Source: JBBQXK01 sp038209775 (lineage in GTDB: Bacteria > Pseudomonadota > Alphaproteobacteria > Rhodobacterales > Rhodobacteraceae). From it: 64,000 nt of DNA. The stretch is taken from assembly GCA_038209775.1 (NCBI GenBank), contig JBBQXK010000007.1, positions 1-64,000 on the forward strand, given 5' to 3'. Under the pieces are notes generated by a model. That model saw nothing but the letters and a program-made list of their open reading frames with translations. It made no database searches and was not told the DNA's origin. The position numbers and the translations under genes are program-made. Every line of letters begins with the position of its first letter. The first letter of the stretch is position 1. Of this stretch, positions 41,828 through 50,652 are shown in pieces.

Positions 41828-44077
41828 TCAAGCCAACGCCAGAAGATCCTCGATCCGGATCGGAAAACGGCGGACGCGGCTGCCCGTGGCGTGCCAGATC
41901 GCGTTGCCGATGGCGCCCACAGTGCCGGTGATGCCGATTTCGCCGACGCCCTTAATGCCAAGCGCGTTCACGTGGGGGTCATCCTCATGCACCGTGATCA
42001 CCTCCAGCCCCGTCACGTCGGCATTGACCGGGATGTGGTAGCCCGCGAAATCGCCGTTCATGATCCGCCCTGTACGTTTGTCGAACCGCGCCTCTTCATG
42101 CAGGGCAAAGGAAATGCCCCAGATCATCCCACCCATCAGCTGGCTTTCTGTCAGTCGTGGGTTGATGATCCGGCCCGCCGCAAAAGCGCCGACCAGACGG
42201 GTCACGCGCATCTGGTAAAGGTCGGGGTCGATCTTGACCTCGGCAAAGACCGCACCGTGGGAATACATCGCGTGACGCTCGCCATCCTCGGCGCTGCGCC
42301 CTGCGCTGCCCGTGCCGATAATCGCCGCGCCCCCCGCCCGCGCGATAATGTCCACATATCCTTCGCTGCGGCCCTCATCCCCCGGGACATGCAGCATACC
42401 GTCGCGCGCAAAGACCCCGGCATTACCCGCCCCGAACAGGGGTGAGGCGGGGTCGGCCACGGCTAGTGCCGTCAGACGCCGGATCGCATCCTGCCCCGCC
42501 GTATGCAGAGCACCACCCGCCGTCGCCGTGTGGCCCGAACCGCCCGCAACACCGCCGTCAGGCAGGTCCGAGGATCCGGCACGGAACTCCAGCCGGTCAA
42601 GCGGCAGGCCAAGGCTGTCGGCGGCGATCTGCGCCAGCACCGTCCACGCGCCTTGCCCCATGTCGGCGGCTGCGGTCTCGACCAAACCGGTGCCGTCGGC
42701 GCGCAGGACGGCGCGGGCTTTGGCGGCAAACATCGGCGACGGGAACAGCGCCGTCCCCATTCCCCACCCGACCAGCAACCCGTTGTCGTCACGCATCTGA
42801 CGCGCGGCCAGCGGGCGCCCGGCCCAGCCAAACCTGGCGGCCCCTTGCGCATAGCATTCCCGCAGCGCCTTGGACGAATAGGGCTTGCCGGTCCCGGGTT
42901 CCGTCTCGGCATAGTTCCTCAACCGGAACTCCAGCGGATCAAGGCCCACCTGTTCCGCCATCTCGTCCATCGCGCATTCCAGCGCCGCCGACCCCGACGC
43001 CTCACCCGGGCCACGCATCGGGCCGGGGGTGCCGATATCGACCCGGACGCCCTGATGCGTGGACCGGATTGCCGGGGCCGCGTAAATGCCGTGCGAGGCA
43101 TTCGCGGCCCCTTCGATGAAATCGTCAAAGGTCGATGTGGTGGCCATCGCTTCGTGATCCAGCACCGTCAGGCTGCCTGCATCGTCGATGCCGATGCGCA
43201 ACCGCTGGCGCGTGGCCCCGCGATGGCCGGTCGGCCCGAACATCTGGTCGCGCCGCAGCATCATCTTGACCGGTCGCCCGACCATCCGCGCGGCAAGGAT
43301 GGCCAGCACTTGCGGCCCGTTCACGAACGCCTTCGACCCAAAGCCACCACCCAGATACGGGCTGCGGATCAACACGTTCTCGGCGGGAATGCCGAAGTAG
43401 AAACCATAGGCCGCGCAGGACATGACGATGGCCTGGTTCGGCATGTCGAGTGTCAGGTGGTCGCCATCCCAATGCGCGACAACGGCATGCGTCTCCATCG
43501 CGTTGTGATATTGTTCGGGCGTCTCATAGATCACGTCGACGGTCTTTGTCGCTGCATAATGACCCGCCGCGATATCACCGTGCACCACCTGTACGGGACT
43601 GCCGAATGCCCCGATTTCGATTGGGTAGGGCACGCCTCCGTCCAGCCCGACGCGGGCCGGCTCTGCCTCGTACTGCGGCGCAAGCAGGGCAGCACCGGCC
43701 GTCGCGGCCTCAATCGTCTCGGCCAGAACCAAGGCTACAGGCTGGTTGGCATATCGCACATTGCTGTTCTGCAGGGCGTCGAAGCGGAAGGCGAACATGA
43801 AGTTCTTCGATTCCGGGTCACCCGCCAGCTTTGGGCAATTGCCGGGATGGATCACCTCGACAACACCGGGATGGGCCTTGGCGGCGGCAATATCCAGATG
43901 TGTGACGCGGCCACGCGCGATGGTAGCGGGCACAAAGACGGCGTGCAGCACGCCGTCGGGATGGTTGTCTGCGGCGAAAGTGGCCGCGCCGGTCACCTTG
44001 GCGATCCCGTCACGGCGGGTGATCGGCTGGCCTGAATTGGACCCGAACCGTGTCGGTTGCACAAGCGTGTCAGACAT
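41828..44077 (-). CDS. Molybdenum hydroxylase large subunit (PaoC/xanthine dehydrogenase family)
   Basis: 749 aa from ATG 44077 (ggag 9 nt upstream; an ATG three codons earlier is too close). Molybdopterin-cytosine-dinucleotide subunit: SPYLGGGFGSKAF, RGPGEASGSAALECAMDEMAE, GQGAWTVLAQIAAD, and the base Glu in GVGEIGITGTVGAIGNAI. Substrate-pocket details are closer to PaoC-type aldehyde oxidoreductases than to true xanthine dehydrogenase. Its start lies inside the end of the FAD subunit gene (8-nt overlap). Last gene of three. Confidence 0.9.
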   Translation of the reverse strand: MSDTLVQPTRFGSNSGQPITRRDGIAKVTGAATFAADNHPDGVLHAVFVPATIARGRVTHLDIAAAKAHPGVVEVIHPGNCPKLAGDPESKNFMFAFRFDALQNSNVRYANQPVALVLAETIEAATAGAALLAPQYEAEPARVGLDGGVPYPIEIGAFGSPVQVVHGDIAAGHYAATKTVDVIYETPEQYHNAMETHAVVAHWDGDHLTLDMPNQAIVMSCAAYGFYFGIPAENVLIRSPYLGGGFGSKAFVNGPQVLAILAARMVGRPVKMMLRRDQMFGPTGHRGATRQRLRIGIDDAGSLTVLDHEAMATTSTFDDFIEGAANASHGIYAAPAIRSTHQGVRVDIGTPGPMRGPGEASGSAALECAMDEMAEQVGLDPLEFRLRNYAETEPGTGKPYSSKALRECYAQGAARFGWAGRPLAARQMRDDNGLLVGWGMGTALFPSPMFAAKARAVLRADGTGLVETAAADMGQGAWTVLAQIAADSLGLPLDRLEFRAGSSDLPDGGVAGGSGHTATAGGALHTAGQDAIRRLTALAVADPASPLFGAGNAGVFARDGMLHVPGDEGRSEGYVDIIARAGGAAIIGTGSAGRSAEDGERHAMYSHGAVFAEVKIDPDLYQMRVTRLVGAFAAGRIINPRLTESQLMGGMIWGISFALHEEARFDKRTGRIMNGDFAGYHIPVNADVTGLEVITVHEDDPHVNALGIKGVGEIGITGTVGAIGNAIWHATGSRVRRFPIRIEDLLALA

Positions 44078-45113
44078 GGGCGTCATCTCCGAACAATGAG
44101 GCAGGGAACGCGGGCATCCGCGCGGGCGTGCCGGTTGCAGCCAGCGTCAAGGCCCGGATGGCGATACGGCGGGCCAGTTCGATCTTGTGACCATTGTCGC
44201 CTGACGGCTTTGCCCCCGTCAGCGCGACAGCGGCGGCAGCGGCGAAAAGCTCTGGCCCGGGGGCCTGGCCGATCAGCATCGCTTCGGCCCCGGGCACGCG
44301 CCAGGGTTTGGCCGCAACCGCCCCGATGGCAAGCCGTGCCGCGATGATCCTGCCACCTTCCAGCCGCAGCGCTGCGGCGGCAGATACCAGCGCAAATGCG
44401 TAAGAGGTGCGTTCGCGCAGTTTTACATACCGGCTGTTCTTGCGGAAATCCGCCGCCTCGGCAGGCAGACGGATGGCAAGGACAATCTCGCCAGGCATCA
44501 GCGCGGTTTCATTTTCGGGTGTATCTTTCGGCAGATGGTGGAAATCCGCGAACGCGATCTCGCGCGGGCCACCCCGCCCCTGCACCTCGACCACCGCGCC
44601 AAGCGCTGCAAGCGCCACGCAGAAATCGGACGGGTTGGTTGCGATGCACATGTCGCTCCACCCCAGAATGGCCATGGCTCCGGTGTCGCCGCCGCTGGCA
44701 CTGCAACCAGACCCCGACGACCGGCGATTGCAGGCCGAGTGCGGGTCCATGAAATAGGCACACCGGGTGCGCTGCATCAGGTTGCCGCCCACCGTGGCCG
44801 CGTTGCGCAACTGCCCCGACGCGCCCGACAGCAACGCCTCGGCGACCATCGGAAAGACCTCTGCGAACCCGGCATCATGCGCCAGATCGGCATTGCGGAC
44901 CAGCGCGCCGATCCGGGTGCTGCCGTCGGCCAATGTCTCGATCCGGTCCAGGCCGCCAATCCTGCCGATGTCGATGACTTTGCCGGGGCGGGCCGTACCT
45001 GTCTTCATCAGGTCAACCAGATTGGTGCCACCAGCCAGATAGGCCGCGCCGGGCATCCAGGCTGCAATGGCGTCGGCAGCCGTCGTGGGTCGTGCATACT
45101 CAAAGGGCGTCAT
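44070..45113 (-). CDS. Molybdenum hydroxylase FAD subunit with extra Fe-S motif (PaoB-like)
   Basis: 347 aa. FAD-binding elements YLAGGTNLVDLMKTG and ATVGGNLMQRTRC. Between them and the C-terminal domain is the stretch RCAYFMDPHSACNRRSSGSGC, whose cysteines match the [4Fe-4S] insertion of E. coli PaoB (C----------CN-R-PGSGC). True xanthine dehydrogenases lack it. ATGA overlap with the small subunit gene. Indicates an aldehyde oxidoreductase that passes electrons to an external acceptor. Confidence 0.9.
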   Translation of the reverse strand: MTPFEYARPTTAADAIAAWMPGAAYLAGGTNLVDLMKTGTARPGKVIDIGRIGGLDRIETLADGSTRIGALVRNADLAHDAGFAEVFPMVAEALLSGASGQLRNAATVGGNLMQRTRCAYFMDPHSACNRRSSGSGCSASGGDTGAMAILGWSDMCIATNPSDFCVALAALGAVVEVQGRGGPREIAFADFHHLPKDTPENETALMPGEIVLAIRLPAEAADFRKNSRYVKLRERTSYAFALVSAAAALRLEGGRIIAARLAIGAVAAKPWRVPGAEAMLIGQAPGPELFAAAAAVALTGAKPSGDNGHKIELARRIAIRALTLAATGTPARMPAFPASLFGDDAHV

Positions 45114-45607
45114 GCCGCGGTCCTTTTGCTGTCTGCATCCATGCGGCGCGTCGCGTCCAGCACGGCCTGCGTGATCCCGTGATAGGCGGCACAGCGGCAC
45201 AGATTGCCGCTCATCCCCTCGCGGATGCGGTCGGGGTCATCGCCCGCCTGTCCCTCGGCGATCAGGCCCACCGCACTCATGATCTGGCCCGGCGTGCAGT
45301 AACCGCACTGAAAGCCGTCATGTTCGATGAATGCAGCCTGCACCGGATGCAGCGCGTCCCCGTCGGCCAGTCCCTCGATCGTTGTGACTTCCGCGCCATC
45401 AAGAGTGATCGCCAAGACGAGGCAGGAGTTTATCCGGCGACCGTCAACCAGCACGGTGCAGGCCCCGCATTGGCCCCGGTCACAGCCCTTTTTGGTGCCC
45501 GGCAGCGCAAGCCGTTCACGCAGCAGGTCCAGCAGGGTGACGCGGGGGTCATCCAGCATCACGTCGCGCCGCGTGCCGTTTACCGTCAGGGTGAGGGGGC
45601 TGAGCAT
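45110..45607 (-). CDS. Molybdenum hydroxylase [2Fe-2S] subunit
   Basis: 165 aa. Two [2Fe-2S] clusters: plant-ferredoxin type GCDRGQCGACTVLV...NSCL and the helical cluster CGYCTPGQI...GNLCRCAAY. It begins MLSPLTLTVNG with no Tat leader, so unlike PaoA the complex stays in the cytoplasm. First gene of the operon, divergent from the TetR gene. Confidence 0.94.
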   Translation of the reverse strand: MLSPLTLTVNGTRRDVMLDDPRVTLLDLLRERLALPGTKKGCDRGQCGACTVLVDGRRINSCLVLAITLDGAEVTTIEGLADGDALHPVQAAFIEHDGFQCGYCTPGQIMSAVGLIAEGQAGDDPDRIREGMSGNLCRCAAYHGITQAVLDATRRMDADSKRTAA

Positions 45608-45723
45608 GCATGCTCCATCTTATGTGTGAGGTTTCGTTGGACCCGCGTGACCGGCTGTGCGACGACAGCCAGACGGTGTGATTGGTGTGAAGCACCGGCC
45701 GGAACCGGGATTGAAGTCCTTAT

Positions 45724-45753
45724 ACGGAGGCTGCCTCCGTTTAGCAAACGGAG
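45724..45753. promoter_or_regulatory. Two overlapping inverted repeats, probable TetR operator
   Basis: ACGGAGGC-T-GCCTCCGT (45724-45740) and CTCCGTTT-AGC-AAACGGAG (45735-45753), each with perfect 8-bp arms and sharing CTCCGT. They sit in the 151-nt gap between the divergent molybdenum hydroxylase operon and the tetR gene, ending 5 nt before its GTG. Two repressor dimers could bind on overlapping sites and shut both directions; the second repeat also overlaps the ribosome site. Confidence 0.75.
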
Positions 45754-45758
45754 TTTTT

Positions 45759-46337
45759 GTGACACCGCGTAACCCCGCCCGCGAACCCAGGTCAGACGCG
45801 CGCAGGAACCGCGAGTTGCTGATCGACGCGGCCAAGGTGGTACTTGGCCAGGGCGGCCCGGGTGCCAGCCTTGAAAACGTCGCGCGCCGGGCTGGGGTGG
45901 GCATCGGCACACTCTATCGCCATTTCCCGACGCGCGAACATCTGTTTCAGGCGGTGTATCGCCACGAGGTTGAGGGGCTGATCCGGCTGGCAACCCAATT
46001 GCGCGAAAGCCCGGATGGGGTAGAGGCGCTGCGGTCCTGGATGCGTGCAAATGTGGCACTGGTTGCGACGAAACGCGGACTTCTGGTGGCCATGTCGGTG
46101 ACCGTGACCGAGGATTCCAAGGCGATGTACACCGAGCTTTCGGCGCGGCTGGCCGACGCGGTTGCAGCCCTGGTGCAGCAAGCCGTCGCACAGGGCGTGC
46201 TGCGTTCCGACACGACCGCAGAGGATCTTTTGCACACGATGTATGCACTGTGCTATGCGCGCCAGCCCGAACCGGGATGGGAAGCACAGGTGCTTCGGTT
46301 GCTGGACATTTTCATCAACGGTCTGCGGACGCAATGA
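45759..46337 (+). CDS. TetR family regulator
   Basis: 192 aa from the GTG at 45759 (cggag 5 nt upstream). N-terminal helix-turn-helix NRELLIDAAKVVLGQGGPGASLENVARRAGVGIGTLYRHFPTREHLFQAVYRHEV is textbook TetR; the ligand domain is helical with a C-terminal SBP-type end (LLHTMYALCYARQ). Likely represses the molybdenum hydroxylase operon and itself through the double palindrome at 45724-45753; the inducer would be an aldehyde or aromatic substrate (inference). Confidence 0.9.
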   Translation: MTPRNPAREPRSDARRNRELLIDAAKVVLGQGGPGASLENVARRAGVGIGTLYRHFPTREHLFQAVYRHEVEGLIRLATQLRESPDGVEALRSWMRANVALVATKRGLLVAMSVTVTEDSKAMYTELSARLADAVAALVQQAVAQGVLRSDTTAEDLLHTMYALCYARQPEPGWEAQVLRLLDIFINGLRTQ

Positions 46338-46588
46338 TACCGGCGTCTTGGATGGGCATTCCGCTCAGAGCAGGCAGAGCCGTTCCCGTTCTGCCGTGAT
46401 GTCGCAGGACTTTGGCCCCGTCGGCCCGGGGCATCGCCATCCGCCTGGGCAAGATCTTCCGGGCCACACTGGCCACACCTTCGGGCTGCGAAATCGCCCG
46501 GCGCGCGGCCGACCCCTTCCGCGCTGACTTGACCCGGCGGGGAATTATGGTCAGACGCGATGCCACAGTACCGTCACAGCAGGCCCAC

Positions 46589-47203
46589 ATGACAATTCAT
46601 CTGCATCCCAGCGACCTGCCCGATCACCTGAAACTTGGCCCCGTCGTTGCCATCGACACCGAAACCATGGGTCTTGACCCCCGCCGTGACCGGCTGTGCC
46701 TGGTGCAACTGACCGACGGCACCGGCGATGTGCATCTGGTGCAGATCGCCCGCGGACAGATTGCCGCCCCCAATCTGGTGCGCCTGTTGACCGATCCTGC
46801 CACGCTGAAACTGTTCCACTTCGGCCGTTTCGACATCGCGGCCCTGCGCGCCGCGTTCGGCATCACCACCTCCCCCGTCTGGTGCACCAAGATCGCCGCC
46901 AAACTGGTGCGCACCTTCACCGACCGGCATGGGCTGAAATACCTTCTGGCCGAACTGGTCGGCGTCGACGTGTCCAAGCAACAGCAGACATCCGACTGGG
47001 GATCGGCCAGCCTCAGCGACGCGCAAAAGGACTATGCGGCGTCCGACGTCTTGTACCTGCATGCCCTGAAAGCCGCCCTTGAGGCTTGTCTTGTGCGCGA
47101 GGGGCGGCTGGACCTGGCCGAGCGGTGCTTTGCCTTTTTGCCCACCCGGGCGGAACTGGACCTTCTGGGCTGGGATGACGAGGGCGACGTCTATCGTCAT
47201 TGA
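46589..47203 (+). CDS. rnd: Ribonuclease D, short form
   Basis: 204 aa: only the 3'-5' DEDDy exonuclease domain, without the HRDC domains of E. coli RNase D. Motifs: AIDTETMGLDPRRDRLCLVQL (Exo I), FHFGRFDIAAL (Exo II) and YAASDVLYLHAL (Exo III with Tyr). Typical of alphaproteobacteria. Start chosen at the ATG preceded by agcagg. Processes RNA 3' ends. About 97 nt upstream of lptC. Confidence 0.92.
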   Translation: MTIHLHPSDLPDHLKLGPVVAIDTETMGLDPRRDRLCLVQLTDGTGDVHLVQIARGQIAAPNLVRLLTDPATLKLFHFGRFDIAALRAAFGITTSPVWCTKIAAKLVRTFTDRHGLKYLLAELVGVDVSKQQQTSDWGSASLSDAQKDYAASDVLYLHALKAALEACLVREGRLDLAERCFAFLPTRAELDLLGWDDEGDVYRH

Positions 47204-47300
47204 CCCGCCCTGACCGAACCGCGCGCCGCCTGCGCCGGGGCGGGAACCCGCCAAGCCCGCCAAAGGCCGCTTGGCCGGGGCGGGCCGCACCCCTACCTTG

Positions 47301-47948
47301 ATGGCTGACATGCAGGCGGAACCAATGCCCGGTTACGACAACTTTCATTCCACCGCTGTCGCCTGGCTAAAGGTGCTGTTGCCGCTTGCCGCCCTTGGTA
47401 TCCTGTCGACGCTGTTCCTCGTGGCGCGCACCATCGACCCCGAGGATGCGATCCCTTTTGCCGAGGTGGATGTCGAGGACCGCATCCGCGAACCGCGCCT
47501 GACAGCACCCACCTGGGCCGGCATGACCGAGGATGGGTCCGCCCTGACCGTGACCGCCGCCGAGGCGCGACCTGCCGGTACGGCCAGAACGGATGGGGCC
47601 ATCGCCGACGCCAACGCCACCGGCCTGCGCGCCGTCCTGGACCTGCCCGGCGGCGGGCGGGCGGAACTGGTGGCCGCGACCGGACGGCTGGACCTTGCAA
47701 CTGACCGGCTGTCGGTCGGTGGTGGCGTCGTCATCACCACATCAACCGGCTACACCCTGCGCACCGATGCAATGGTCGCGGCCCTTGACCGCACCAGCAT
47801 GACCGCGCCCGGCATGATCGAGGGTGACGGCCCGGGCGGACACCTCACAGCGGGGTCGATGGAACTCACCGCGACATCCGCCGCCCCCGTGACCCATGTT
47901 ATGGTTTTCAAGAACCGCGTACGGCTGCTATACCAGCCATCACAGTGA
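47301..47948 (+). CDS. lptC: LPS export protein LptC
   Basis: About 215 aa. One N-terminal transmembrane helix (VLLPLAALGILSTLFLVA) and a periplasmic beta-jellyroll (GALRAVLDLPGGG-like strands). It links the LptB2FG ATPase to LptA. The start may also be the ATG three codons later; no strong ribosome site separates them. It overlaps or nearly abuts lptA. Confidence 0.87.
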   Translation: MADMQAEPMPGYDNFHSTAVAWLKVLLPLAALGILSTLFLVARTIDPEDAIPFAEVDVEDRIREPRLTAPTWAGMTEDGSALTVTAAEARPAGTARTDGAIADANATGLRAVLDLPGGGRAELVAATGRLDLATDRLSVGGGVVITTSTGYTLRTDAMVAALDRTSMTAPGMIEGDGPGGHLTAGSMELTATSAAPVTHVMVFKNRVRLLYQPSQ

Positions 47949-47962
47949 TTGCAGGCAGGACG

Positions 47963-48481
47963 ATGATGACGGTTTCCCTTTTGCGCGGCGTTGGAATTCT
48001 GGTGCTGTTGGCCCTGCCCCTGGCTGCCGCCGCACAGGGGGCCAAAGTCGCTTTCGGTGGCCTGAAACAAGACACCTCGCAACCTGTCGAGATCACTGCC
48101 GACAGCCTTGAGGTGAACCAGACCGACGGTCAGGCCACCTTCACCGGCAATGTGCTGGTGGGGCAGGGTGCCCTGCGCCTGTCGGCCGCGCGGATCGAGG
48201 TCGAATATGCGGCGGACGGTCAGGGCATCCAAACCCTGCACGCCACCGGCGGCGTCACCATCGTGAACGCCTCCGACGCGGCCGAGGCGCAAGAGGCGGT
48301 CTATACCATTGCGTCGGGCAATGTGGTGATGACCGGCAATGTTCTGTTGACACAGGGACCGAACGCCATCTCGGGCGAACGGCTGGTCCTGAACCTGACC
48401 GATGGCACCGGCGTGATGGAGGGGCGGGTCAAGACCGTATTCACCCCCGGCGGCGGCAAGGCACCCGAGGGCGGCAATTGA
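47963..48481 (+). CDS. lptA: LPS transport periplasmic protein LptA
   Basis: 172 aa. Signal peptide (VGILVLLALPLAAAAQG) then an OstA jellyroll: PVEITADSLEVNQTDGQATFTGNVLVGQGALRL, ATGGVTIVN and AISGERLVLNLTDGTGVMEG. Bridges LPS across the periplasm. Start chosen at ATG 47963; a GTG at 47945 overlapping the lptC stop is possible. The end overlaps lptB by TTGA. Confidence 0.92.
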   Translation: MMTVSLLRGVGILVLLALPLAAAAQGAKVAFGGLKQDTSQPVEITADSLEVNQTDGQATFTGNVLVGQGALRLSAARIEVEYAADGQGIQTLHATGGVTIVNASDAAEAQEAVYTIASGNVVMTGNVLLTQGPNAISGERLVLNLTDGTGVMEGRVKTVFTPGGGKAPEGGN

Positions 48482-49239
48482 CGCCCACGCCCGAGCTTTC
48501 CGTGACCAAAGGCACCGCAGGGCTGGTCATCAGCCATCTGCGCAAAAGCTATCGCAAGCGCCCGGTGATCCGCGACGTGTCGATGCGGCTTGACCGGGGC
48601 GAGGTGGTGGCGCTGTTGGGGCCCAACGGTTCGGGCAAGACCACCTGCTTCTATGCCATCGCAGGGCTGGTAACCCCCGAAGGCGGCGAGGTTATCATCG
48701 ACGGGCGCGAAGTGACCGCCCTGCCGATGTACCGCCGCGCCCGCATGGGCATCGGCTATCTGCCACAAGAAGTGTCGATTTTCCGTGGCCTGAACGTCGA
48801 GGACAACATCCTTGCCGTCCTCGAAATCGTCCAGCCCGACCGCCACACCCGCCGCGAACGGCTTGAGGAACTCTTGTCCGAGTTTTCGATTACCCACCTG
48901 CGCCGCACCCCTGCGCTGGCCCTGTCGGGTGGCGAACGTCGCCGGGTCGAGATTGCACGCTGCCTTGCCGCAGAACCCAAATACCTGTTGCTGGACGAAC
49001 CCTTTGCCGGGGTCGATCCCATCGCGGTGGGCGAGATTCGCGCATTGGTGCAAGACCTCAAAGGTCGCGGCATCGGCGTTCTCATCACCGATCACAACGT
49101 CCGCGAGACGCTGGAAATCGTCGACCGCGCCTATATCCTGCACGACGGCAAGGTTTTGATGAGCGGCACCACCGACGAAGTCGTCCGCGATGAAAACGTC
49201 CGTCGCGTCTACCTTGGGCAGAACTTCCGCATTTCCTGA
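48478..49239 (+). CDS. lptB: LPS export ABC transporter ATPase LptB
   Basis: 253 aa. Walker A GPNGSGKTTCFYAIAG, Q-loop YLPQEVSIFRGL (LptB-specific), signature LSGGERRRVEIARCLA, Walker B YLLLDEPFAGVDPIAV, H-loop ITDHNVRETL. TTG start overlapping the lptA stop; a GTG seven codons later is an alternative. It hydrolyses ATP to drive LPS extraction with LptFG, which are not in the window. Confidence 0.95.
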   Translation: MTPTPELSVTKGTAGLVISHLRKSYRKRPVIRDVSMRLDRGEVVALLGPNGSGKTTCFYAIAGLVTPEGGEVIIDGREVTALPMYRRARMGIGYLPQEVSIFRGLNVEDNILAVLEIVQPDRHTRRERLEELLSEFSITHLRRTPALALSGGERRRVEIARCLAAEPKYLLLDEPFAGVDPIAVGEIRALVQDLKGRGIGVLITDHNVRETLEIVDRAYILHDGKVLMSGTTDEVVRDENVRRVYLGQNFRIS

Positions 49240-49474
49240 AGCGGTGACCGGCCACTTGTCACACTCCTGTCAGGAATCCGTTGACAACCCCCCCCCCGCT
49301 GTCGCCAAATGCCCGTGATGCGTGTGCAAGCCGCCCCCCGTTCCGCTGCCTTTGCGGCCCCTCGCCCGGCACCGTGCTGCGCAGACCAAATCCCCGAAAT
49401 CCCGGCACTTTCCAACCGAACAGCGGCCCGCACCCTGCGGATACGCCGCTGTCCCACGCGTAACAGGAGGAACC

Positions 49475-50062
49475 ATGCGGTATCAGATCAGCGGCAAGCA
49501 GATCGACATTGGCGAGGCGCTTCAGACCCATGTGAAGGCCGAACTGACCGAGATGGTCGAGAAATACGCACAGCGCCCGACCGAGGCGGTCGTGGTCTTC
49601 AGCCGCGAATCCCACCAGCATGTGTGTGAGGCGGTGATCCACCTGTCCACCGGCCTGACCGCCCAGTCCAAGGGCCATGCGGTGGATATCTATGCGGCCT
49701 TCGAGCAGGCCAAGGAACGGATGGACAAACAGCTTCGCCGCTACAAGCGCCGCCTGCGCGACCATCACCGTGACCGCACGGCACCTGTTGAGTTTGACGA
49801 CGGCGCATCCTATATCCTCGCCGCGAACGACGGTGATGACCACGGGCACGAGGATGACGAACCCACGACGCTCAACCCGGTGGTGATCGCCGAGATGGAG
49901 GCGCGGGTTCCCTCGATCACGGTGGGCGAAGCGGTGATGCAGATGGAACTGGCGGGACAGAAGATGCTGGTGTTCCGCAACGAAGGACATGGCGGCGTGA
50001 ACGTGGTATACCGCAGGGACGACGGCAATATCGGCTGGATCGACCCGCGCAATACCAGGTAA
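49475..50062 (+). CDS. hpf: Ribosome hibernation promoting factor, long form
   Basis: 195 aa. N-terminal HPF/RaiA domain (MRYQISGKQIDIGEALQTHV, RLRDHHRD) that fills the tRNA and mRNA channel, an acidic linker (NDGDDHGHEDDEP), and a C-terminal dimerisation domain (EAVMQMELAGQKMLVFRN, VVYRRDDGNIGWI) that makes 100S ribosomes. Strong aggagg site 6 nt upstream. The 235-nt gap before it is where many alphaproteobacteria carry rpoN; here there is none, only a TTGACA element and a run of 10 C. Confidence 0.94.
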   Translation: MRYQISGKQIDIGEALQTHVKAELTEMVEKYAQRPTEAVVVFSRESHQHVCEAVIHLSTGLTAQSKGHAVDIYAAFEQAKERMDKQLRRYKRRLRDHHRDRTAPVEFDDGASYILAANDGDDHGHEDDEPTTLNPVVIAEMEARVPSITVGEAVMQMELAGQKMLVFRNEGHGGVNVVYRRDDGNIGWIDPRNTR

Positions 50063-50098
50063 CCTACCCGCCCACGGCGCAGGATGAACGACAGGCCC

Positions 50099-50563
50099 AT
50101 GGATCTATCCAAACTGCTGATGCCACAGGCCGTTCGCGTTCTGGGCAACGTCACCTCGAAAAAGCGGCTTTTCCAAGAGCTTGGCGATACCGCCGCCATG
50201 TCCTACCGCCTGACTGCGGCGGGGGTGGTGGACGGGTTGCAGGAACGCGAAAGCCTGGGGCCCACGGGTGTGGGCCACGGCATCGCCCTGCCCCATGCGC
50301 GGCTGGATGAGGTCAAACAGATCGTGGCCGTGTTCCTGCGGCTGGAACGCCCGCTGGACTACGACAGCGTCGATCGTCAGCCGGTGGACCTGATCTTTGC
50401 GCTGCTGGCCCCCAAGGATGCGGGTGTCGATCACCTCAAGGCGCTGGCGCTGGTCAGCCGCACGATGCGCGATCAGTCGGTGCTGACGAAACTGCGGGCA
50501 AATGCCGACCCGTCCAAGCTCTATGCCATCCTGACCGAAGCACGCACGACGCAGGCGGCCTGA
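50099..50563 (+). CDS. ptsN: Nitrogen PTS enzyme IIA
   Basis: 154 aa from ATG 50099 (the homologous start; an ATG five codons earlier is possible). EIIA-Ntr fold with the phosphoacceptor His66 in GVGHGIALPHARLD. Part of the PTS-Ntr phosphorelay that links nitrogen/K+ status to regulation. It follows hpf by 36 nt, the usual order. Confidence 0.94.
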   Translation: MDLSKLLMPQAVRVLGNVTSKKRLFQELGDTAAMSYRLTAAGVVDGLQERESLGPTGVGHGIALPHARLDEVKQIVAVFLRLERPLDYDSVDRQPVDLIFALLAPKDAGVDHLKALALVSRTMRDQSVLTKLRANADPSKLYAILTEARTTQAA

Positions 50564-50652
50564 CCGGCACCTGTCCGTTTGTCGCGGCGCCGGTTCTGGC
50601 ATATGCACGGGGCAACCGACGGGAACGCCGCGCCGCAACAAGGAACGCCTGC

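Noticed and set aside
42503..44035. Long plus-strand open frame (510 codons) opposite the molybdenum hydroxylase large subunit
   Set aside because: Antisense shadow of a well-supported gene; no ribosome site or motif.
46338..46588. A small gene between tetR and rnd
   Set aside because: Open frames exist on both strands but none has a ribosome site or recognisable motif; treated as intergenic.
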